Shown here: one piece after another, positions 58,222 to 64,000 of the stretch
Layout of the letters: each line of letters starts with the position of its first letter
Position numbering within the stretch: position 1 is the stretch's first letter
DNA from: Flocculibacter collagenilyticus
GTDB lineage: Bacteria; Pseudomonadota; Gammaproteobacteria; Enterobacterales; Alteromonadaceae
Direction of reading: 5' to 3'
Length of the DNA: 64,000 bases
NCBI RefSeq assembly: GCF_016469335.1
Contig: NZ_CP059888.1
Span: 2,108,001-2,172,000 of the forward strand
The notes under the pieces: model-generated
What the model was told of the DNA's origin: nothing
What the model saw: only the letters and a program-made list of their open reading frames with translations
Database searches by the model: none
Program-made: the position numbers and the translations under genes

Positions 58222-61200
58222 TTATTTATTGTCACACGTGGTTACTGCAATAGCCTTGTCGCTACTATTACCATATTCCATCGTTGCTTTATTCACTACT
58301 TTCTTACCTGTGCTTAATTTACATTTATCTAGTACCGCTTGGAATTGCAGCGTAGCTGTTCCGCCAACACTACTGTCGATACCTAAGCTAGCACCTTGAA
58401 CCGGAGCTGTACCTTCACCATTATAGTAATAGCTAGTTCCTTGGGTGCCAGAGTCATTTTCAACACCTACAGTAAGTGCCGCAGGTAATTCTGTTAAGTT
58501 GTCATAAACCATCCAGATATTCGCTGTGCCTTCTTGAACCCATATTTGGAATGAATAAGCTGATTCTGGTTCACCATATAGCGGTGCGTTTGACCACTCG
58601 TATACAGTAAAGTTACGCACGCCATCAGATAAGCCCGACGCCACATACCAGCTGCCGCCATTACTGAGATCTAAATCAGTCCAGAACGGTGCAATTAGGT
58701 TGTTAGGTGTAGATTCATCTGGAAGCGCTTTATTTAAGTACGGTGCAGCTGAACCACTAGCCGAACCCACTTCAAGCGTACCATTAATTGACCAGATAAC
58801 TTGCGTATACGTTTCACCATTGAAGTCAAACGCAGGTACATTCAAAATGTGTGCACCTTCGTCACAGCTTGACGCAGGACATTCGAATGGCTCAACACCA
58901 ATACTCGCTAACGGTAAAAACCCAAAAGGTGCTGCCGCAGGAGAAAGGCTAATGCTGCCTTTTTCTAATTGAACACTCCACGAAAGCGTATTGTCGTCCA
59001 TCTCTGCTGGATTAACTTCAGTGCCACCTTCAATTGAAGTTACTAAAGAGTTATCAACATAACTGATATCTTCTGGCAGCATATCCATGATTGAAATGAC
59101 GTCATCAATATTAGTGTTCGCTACTTTAATTTCATAATTTAGCGTATCACCTTTAACTGCATGCGCTTTATCAACAGTTTTAGATAAAATGTCACTTGTG
59201 CTGGTTGCACGCTTAGCAACAACAGGCATATGCAGGTTAGAGTCACTTCTGCCTACAACACGCATGTTTAAATCACCAAAGTTCCAACCGTCTGCCGCTG
59301 TTGTTGTGTCAACAGTAACCGTCACTGTTTTACTTTCACCAGCATTTACACGCAGTACTCTAGGCTCCACTTTCATAGACATGGTGTCACTGTCACCACT
59401 TAGTAACCAAGTGCCACGGCGGTCAGACTTATTAGTCACTGTACGCGTCCAAGAACACGTGCCGACACATTCGCTATTTTGCATACTGGCAATGTTCAAT
59501 GTTTTAGGATCACCACCCGTTTCAGGATTAGCCGCTAAGAAGTTTTCAGGTGTTTCGCTTAGTACCAATGCCGCATCTAGTACTTTTTCTAACTGAATAC
59601 GCCCTGCGCCTACATCAAAATGATCGGTAGCCGTTACACCGTCATCTTTGCGAAGCATGGTGTTTTTTGCCGTCATCATCAGTACTGACTTAATTTCGTA
59701 TGGTGTCCAATCAGTCAGCATGCTAATTAATGCACCTGCTCCAGCATTGTGCGGGCTAGACATGGATGTACCTGATAACAACCCGAATTCCGGCGCATCA
59801 ATATTACCGCCGCTGTTTACAGCAGCCATGATGTCTACACCCGGTGCCGCAATATCTGGCTTAAGAATATCAATGGCAAGGTTTGGCCCTCTTGAGCTAA
59901 ATCCTGCTGTAATATCTGCATTCGAGTCCAGCTCTGTTACTTCTGACCCCAGAATCGTCGCGGTAGTATTAGTGTTGCTCGCAATCCAATTCTTCAGCGT
60001 TTGGCCATCGGTATAACCTAAATGTACGCCTGGTAAAAAGTGACCATCGCTTGATGTTGACTCACCGTTTGCTTCAGCATTCGCTAACACATATCCGCCA
60101 GCGCCGCCTGCAAGTACGTGCTGCCCTTTCGCTGTACGCGCAATTGAACCACGGTCACACACCACAATTTGACCTGAGAAATGGCCAGCAGGGAACGGAT
60201 CTAAACATTGCTCTGGAATGGTATCGTTTTGCGAGCCGTTATTAGTTGGAAAGTCACCCGCATAAACAATGGAAGCCGGGCCATAACCTGTAGTAAAGCC
60301 TGCGCCTACTAAGTTACCTAAGGATGCACCGTCGCTTTCCATATCGCCTAACGTATTAATAATGCCTCTAGGATGAGTCATTGCTGCCGTAGTACTTACC
60401 CATGGGCTGTTATGGCCAGTTGTTGACGCTCCCGGGCCAGCATTACCAGCAGAAGCCGCTACGTATATACCCGCCGCAGTAACGTTTAAGAATGCTAATT
60501 CAACCGATGAATTATACGGGTCGTTACCACCTGAAATTGAATAGTTAAGTGCTTGAATACCATTTGGTAACGCTGCTGCATCTTCAACAACCTGCTCTAC
60601 CGCTGCAATTAACGCAGAACCCGGGCAGCTATCAATACATACATCATACGCGATAATGTTTGCATGTGGTGCCACACCAGAAATCTTACGACTTAACGAC
60701 GTGGTAGGCGCATTCAGCGTTGCAGGGTCAATCACATTACCAGCAACCGTACCCGCCGTATGACTTCCGTGACCGTCATTATCTTCTGGTGACGATGGAT
60801 CTTCACCAGACTGCACCATATCCCATGCGCCAATCAGCTTATCGTTACAGAAGTCAGGATTTACCGTGTCACAGTAACTGCCAGGAATGTAATTACCTTC
60901 ACCTAACGGGTTTGAATGGTCATAGCCATCATGTCCCACATCAGCAAAAGACGGGTGATCATGATTAATGCCTGTATCTAAAATAGCAACTACTGCACCT
61001 TCACCTTTAGTGCCGCCCATTTCCTTGCTATTAAAATCGAAAAACTCCCACAATGATTCAGCGCCCATCCATGCAGGCCCCACATCAGTTAATGGAATTT
61101 CGTGAGTTTCTCTTTCAATGCTAACTACATTGCTATTTTTTGCTAAAACTTTGGCTTCTTCATTGGTTAATGAAATGGCCATACCATTAAATACATTTTG

Positions 61201-61629
61201 GTAGGTATGCGTTACTTTAATGTTTCGACCTAACGCATTTTCAAATGATTTTGTGTGTGATTTTTGTTGAGATTTTAAAAAGTTTTTGTACTGTTTGCTT
61301 GCCGTACTGCGAGTATTTAGTTTCGTTTTGCCTGTTATTGCATTGCTTGTTGCCGCAATACCCTTAATGCCACCTGTATATTGGGCTAACGCAGGCTCTT
61401 TAAATCGAACGATATAAATTTGTTCTTCTTGTTCAATTTTAGATTTAACTTTTTTATCACTTGCTGCAGAAACTTGTTTAACAACAGTCACTCCAGTGCC
61501 GGTTGCCACAAGCTTATTTGCACCTGCTGCATTAGCAACGCCATTCGACATTACCAACATTGCAACGGCAACACTCACCGCAGACTTCCGTAAACTACTA
61601 AGGCTGTTGTTACTATGTTCTATTTTCAT
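58222..61629 (-). CDS. secreted S8 (subtilisin-like) protease with PA domain and DUF11-like repeat
   Basis: About 1135 residues. The ATG at 61629 is favoured (GGAG nine bases upstream); a GTG at 61644 would add five. Signal peptide (RKSAVSVAVAMLVMSNGVANA), I9-type propeptide (QIYIVRFKEPALAQYTGG...VFNGMAISLT), catalytic Asp218 (VAILDTGINHDHPSF), His287 (DNDGHGSHTAGTVAG), PA insert (about 455-550, TGYGPASIVYAGDFP...GQIVVCDRGS), Ser622 (SGTSMSSPHNAGAGAL), a Fn3-like segment, a DUF11-like repeat (about 835-905) and a C-terminal beta domain. No PEP-CTERM, GlyGly-CTERM or type IX tail: it ends AIAVTTCDNK, so it is probably released by the type II route. Confidence 0.93.
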   Translation of the reverse strand: MKIEHSNNSLSSLRKSAVSVAVAMLVMSNGVANAAGANKLVATGTGVTVVKQVSAASDKKVKSKIEQEEQIYIVRFKEPALAQYTGGIKGIAATSNAITGKTKLNTRSTASKQYKNFLKSQQKSHTKSFENALGRNIKVTHTYQNVFNGMAISLTNEEAKVLAKNSNVVSIERETHEIPLTDVGPAWMGAESLWEFFDFNSKEMGGTKGEGAVVAILDTGINHDHPSFADVGHDGYDHSNPLGEGNYIPGSYCDTVNPDFCNDKLIGAWDMVQSGEDPSSPEDNDGHGSHTAGTVAGNVIDPATLNAPTTSLSRKISGVAPHANIIAYDVCIDSCPGSALIAAVEQVVEDAAALPNGIQALNYSISGGNDPYNSSVELAFLNVTAAGIYVAASAGNAGPGASTTGHNSPWVSTTAAMTHPRGIINTLGDMESDGASLGNLVGAGFTTGYGPASIVYAGDFPTNNGSQNDTIPEQCLDPFPAGHFSGQIVVCDRGSIARTAKGQHVLAGGAGGYVLANAEANGESTSSDGHFLPGVHLGYTDGQTLKNWIASNTNTTATILGSEVTELDSNADITAGFSSRGPNLAIDILKPDIAAPGVDIMAAVNSGGNIDAPEFGLLSGTSMSSPHNAGAGALISMLTDWTPYEIKSVLMMTAKNTMLRKDDGVTATDHFDVGAGRIQLEKVLDAALVLSETPENFLAANPETGGDPKTLNIASMQNSECVGTCSWTRTVTNKSDRRGTWLLSGDSDTMSMKVEPRVLRVNAGESKTVTVTVDTTTAADGWNFGDLNMRVVGRSDSNLHMPVVAKRATSTSDILSKTVDKAHAVKGDTLNYEIKVANTNIDDVISIMDMLPEDISYVDNSLVTSIEGGTEVNPAEMDDNTLSWSVQLEKGSISLSPAAAPFGFLPLASIGVEPFECPASSCDEGAHILNVPAFDFNGETYTQVIWSINGTLEVGSASGSAAPYLNKALPDESTPNNLIAPFWTDLDLSNGGSWYVASGLSDGVRNFTVYEWSNAPLYGEPESAYSFQIWVQEGTANIWMVYDNLTELPAALTVGVENDSGTQGTSYYYNGEGTAPVQGASLGIDSSVGGTATLQFQAVLDKCKLSTGKKVVNKATMEYGNSSDKAIAVTTCDNK

Positions 61630-61985
61630 CAGCTTTTTCTCCACCGATTATTATTGTTTTTAATAGTTCAACAGAGACAACATTTACTGGTTAGCCACAC
61701 TGCTACAAACAACGAGCACAATATTACTCGTATTCCTAATTGGCATTTAGCAAATCATCGTTGATCATTGTGGTACATGTAACTGGGAAGGAAGCTAATT
61801 CACCTTAATCAATACTGTGTTAAGACAAAAATTAGCTAGCATCCCTGCTAACAAGATTTAGATTACACACTTTTTAGCCGTTGTACAATTTTTAATCTTA
61901 AACTATTTTTTAAGCTGGTAATGTTACATAGCTTATTGTTTTGTAATGGGTACTCACCATTCGCTATTTGTATTCGTAATACTGT
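61630..61985. other. spacer upstream of the subtilase gene
   Basis: About 355 AT-rich bases. It contains the subtilase promoter and is the 3' side of the glutathione-transferase gene; no open frame or clear terminator was seen. Confidence 0.5.
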
Positions 61986-62942
61986 TTATAACATTACATC
62001 TAATGAAAAACTCGGACCTTTAGGTACTATTTGAGTTGGATTAATCGTTTTATGGCTATAGTAATAGTGCCGCTTAATGTGCTCAAAATTAACAGTTTCT
62101 TTAATCCCTGGCGTTTGATAAAGCCGTTTCATATATTCAAAAATGTGATGATAATCCTGAATGCGCTGCTTATTACATTTAAAATGCCCAACATAAACGG
62201 CGTCAAATCGAATTAACGTTGTGAACAATCGCCAGTCGGCTTCTGTTAAAGTCGATTCCACTAAATAAGTATGGCTAGATAACATTTCCTCCACCTTATC
62301 TAAGGCTGAAAACAACTTATCAAATGCCTCTTCATAAGCAGCTTGCGTAGTTGCAAAGCCACATTTGTACACACCATTATTAATGTTGTGATACACAAAC
62401 TCGTTAATTTCATCTATTTCTTGTTTTATTGGTGCAGGGTAAAAATCTACAGTATTGTTCGTAACATCGTTAAATGCAGTATTAAACATACGGATAATGT
62501 CAGCAGATTCATTAGACACTATCGTCCCCGTTTTTTTATCCCACAAAATGGGCACGGTTACGCGACCAGAGTACTGACTGTCCGCCTTTAAATACACTTG
62601 GTATAAATAATCGGAGTGAAAAAGATGATCGGGCAGATTATTTTCAACTGAAAATTCCCAGCCGTTTTCCAGCATATCGGGTGATACCACCGACACATCA
62701 ATAATATTCTCAAGCCCTTTTAATTTTCTAAAAATCAACGTGCGATGTGCCCAAGGGCATGCAAGCGATACATAAAGGTGGTACCTGTTTGCTTCTGCAA
62801 TAAAATCTTCATCTTTATTGTTAACCTCATTTGCAGGCACAATAGTTTGTCTAAACTGCGAGTCTTCTCTAACAAATTTTCCCCCGCTCTCCTTGGTGTC
62901 ATACCACTTATCCTGCCACTTGCCGTTTACTAACAACCCCAT
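61986..62942 (-). CDS. glutathionyl-hydroquinone reductase (Xi-class glutathione transferase)
   Basis: 318 residues, the usual length for YqjG/ECM4-type enzymes. They use glutathione to reduce glutathionyl-hydroquinones. Family marks: CPWAHRTLIFRKLKGLENIIDVSVVSPDMLENGWEF with the catalytic Cys62, TVPILWDKKTGTIVSNESADIIRMFN, and LTEADWRLFTTLIRFDAVYVGHFKCNKQRIQDY. It lies upstream of the pentapeptide/channel gene (divergent, 160 bases). Confidence 0.93.
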   Translation of the reverse strand: MGLLVNGKWQDKWYDTKESGGKFVREDSQFRQTIVPANEVNNKDEDFIAEANRYHLYVSLACPWAHRTLIFRKLKGLENIIDVSVVSPDMLENGWEFSVENNLPDHLFHSDYLYQVYLKADSQYSGRVTVPILWDKKTGTIVSNESADIIRMFNTAFNDVTNNTVDFYPAPIKQEIDEINEFVYHNINNGVYKCGFATTQAAYEEAFDKLFSALDKVEEMLSSHTYLVESTLTEADWRLFTTLIRFDAVYVGHFKCNKQRIQDYHHIFEYMKRLYQTPGIKETVNFEHIKRHYYYSHKTINPTQIVPKGPSFSLDVML

Positions 62943-63102
62943 ACTTCTCCCCTTACCTCATCGTAAAATATAAAATGACCTAATTTTGCAACAAAAAATT
63001 CAGACTCAATATAACCAATAAGTGTAGTTTCAATTTTGACAAAATAAGAAATTCTTTTATATTTCAATTAGGTTAAAACAACTTTTTTGGATACGTCTTA
63101 AC

Positions 63103-64000
63103 ATGTCAGAAAGGGAAAAGTGCAAATATCAATCTCCGGCAGGCCCCAACTGTCAAGAAGTAGACCTAGGTGCAGGCTACTGCTTTTGGCACGACCCAAA
63201 CTTTGACAAACAAGGACTAGATGTAAAAGAAAAACTCGAAAAGCTTGCAGAATCTGGTGCGTCATTGCATGGATTAAAATTAAAGCGAGTTAATTTAGAA
63301 AATGTAAACTTGGTAAAGCGCGGTTGCACAGACGCTTATGGCTACGACCTATCCTATTCAGACTTCTATCGTGCCAACATGCGCGGCGCACACCTTTTCA
63401 ATATGAAGCTAGAAAACGGCTCACTAATGAAAGCCGACTTACGAGACGCCAACCTGCACTGCTGCAAATTAAAAAACACTAACTTGTTAGGCACTAAGTT
63501 AATCGGTTCTAAAATAGATAATTTAGAGATTGGAGATGAATTACTGCAAGAAGCCGTCGCCAAGCAAGCGTTAAAAGATCGAGATATTGAAAAGGCCGTT
63601 GATCATTTCGAACAGTCTGAAGAAATTTACCGCGATCTTCGCCGAGCAGCAGAACATCAAGGCTTATTTAGTTTAGGCGGAAAATATATCCACAAAGAAC
63701 TAACCATGCGACGCTATCAATATCCGCACTACACAAGTAAGCGGCTATTCTCAAAGTTTGTTGACTTATTTTGCGGCTACGGCGAACAACCTTTAAATGT
63801 GATCAAGTTTTCACTCAGCCTCATTTTTATCTGCGCCTGTTTATATTTTTTATTTGGTATTAAATACGGCGACACCATTATTCAACTAGATATAAACAGT
63901 AACTTCATCACAAATGTATCCGACTTTTTCTCAGCCTTATATTTCAGCGTCGTCACCTTCACCACATTAGGCTACGGCGATTTAACGCCCGTCGGTCCCT
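63103..64000 (+). CDS. pentapeptide-repeat potassium-channel-like protein (partial)
   Basis: 299 residues visible; the frame is open to the window edge. It begins with a cysteine/histidine motif (C-x7-C-x9-C-x2-H: KCKYQSPAGPNCQEVD, CFWHDP) that may bind zinc. Next is a pentapeptide-repeat-like solenoid (about 50-150, LHGLKLKRVNLENVNL, GAHLFNMKLENGSLMKADL) and a charged helical linker (about 150-220). The end has two membrane helices (FSLSLIFICACLYFLFG and FSALYFSVVTFTTL) with the potassium selectivity filter TTLGYGDLTP. Together these suggest a ligand- or protein-gated K+ channel, which is an inference. No classical ribosome-binding site stands out before the ATG. Confidence 0.88.
   Translation, partial: MSEREKCKYQSPAGPNCQEVDLGAGYCFWHDPNFDKQGLDVKEKLEKLAESGASLHGLKLKRVNLENVNLVKRGCTDAYGYDLSYSDFYRANMRGAHLFNMKLENGSLMKADLRDANLHCCKLKNTNLLGTKLIGSKIDNLEIGDELLQEAVAKQALKDRDIEKAVDHFEQSEEIYRDLRRAAEHQGLFSLGGKYIHKELTMRRYQYPHYTSKRLFSKFVDLFCGYGEQPLNVIKFSLSLIFICACLYFLFGIKYGDTIIQLDINSNFITNVSDFFSALYFSVVTFTTLGYGDLTPVGP

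Noticed and set aside
58222-61629. subtilase as the substrate of the neighbouring rhombosortase
   Set aside because: It ends without a GlyGly-CTERM tail (no Gly-rich motif, helix and basic end), so adjacency alone is not enough.

Overview
The window is AT-rich chromosomal DNA from a gammaproteobacterium, most likely a marine member of the Alteromonadales (Colwellia/Thalassotalea-like). The evidence is the block from serS to cspD (about 7.0-21.9 kb). It keeps the order known from Escherichia coli (serS, rarA, lolA, ftsK, lrp, trxB, aat, infA, clpA, clpS, cspD), with crcB, ald and bpt added and with cydDC and the tRNA-Ser normally beside infA absent. PEP-CTERM and rhombosortase proteins, an S8 protease with a DUF11-like repeat, and RND pumps fit the same group. 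No rRNA, tRNA or CRISPR array was seen.

Layout. 1-4.6 kb: two tandem RND efflux permeases, the first cut by the window edge. 4.8-6.9 kb: small exported or membrane proteins of unknown function. 7.0-21.9 kb: the housekeeping block (tRNA charging, fluoride export, replication restart, lipoprotein sorting, chromosome segregation, Lrp/alanine dehydrogenase, thioredoxin reductase, N-degron transferases, IF-1, ClpAS, CspD). A MITE lies exactly in the lrp stop codon. 22.6-27.4 kb: a four-gene Gld-like ABC operon. 27.7-31.3 kb: trmO, a kelch protein and proS. 31.4-33.3 kb: a compact pair consisting of a DUF2778/Tlde1-type L,D-transpeptidase-like toxin candidate and a four-helix membrane protein (possible immunity), divergent from a PEP-CTERM lectin. 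33.6-42.8 kb: accessory metabolism, including a nitroreductase, DoxX, an Att-like ABC operon, a peroxiredoxin, GNAT and VOC proteins. 43.0-45.8 kb: two metallo-beta-lactamase-fold exported proteins. 45.8-49.4 kb: two membrane proteins divergent from a CpxRA-like two-component system with a CpxR-like box between them. 49.4-50.4 kb: an IS982 remnant and a gene-poor scar. 50.4-58.1 kb: VWA/MoxR pair, cysK, two lipoproteins, ggt-enoyl-CoA hydratase and a rhombosortase. 58.2-64 kb: a large secreted subtilase, a glutathionyl-hydroquinone reductase and a pentapeptide-repeat potassium-channel-like protein cut by the right edge.

How the genes work together. Aat and Bpt attach destabilising N-terminal residues, ClpS presents such N-degrons to ClpA, and ClpA feeds ClpP (not in the window). 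Lrp and ald are divergent around a perfect 12-bp dyad. LolA carries lipoproteins, and several lipoproteins are encoded here (about 38.6, 44.6, 53.9 and 54.4 kb). The best candidates for less-described biology are the Tlde1-like toxin/membrane pair, the 51-residue FliF-tail-like gene beside the Att-like operon, the zinc-motif/pentapeptide/K-channel fusion, and the MITE that rewrote the lrp stop codon without changing the protein. All family assignments were made by eye from motifs; none was confirmed by a database search.
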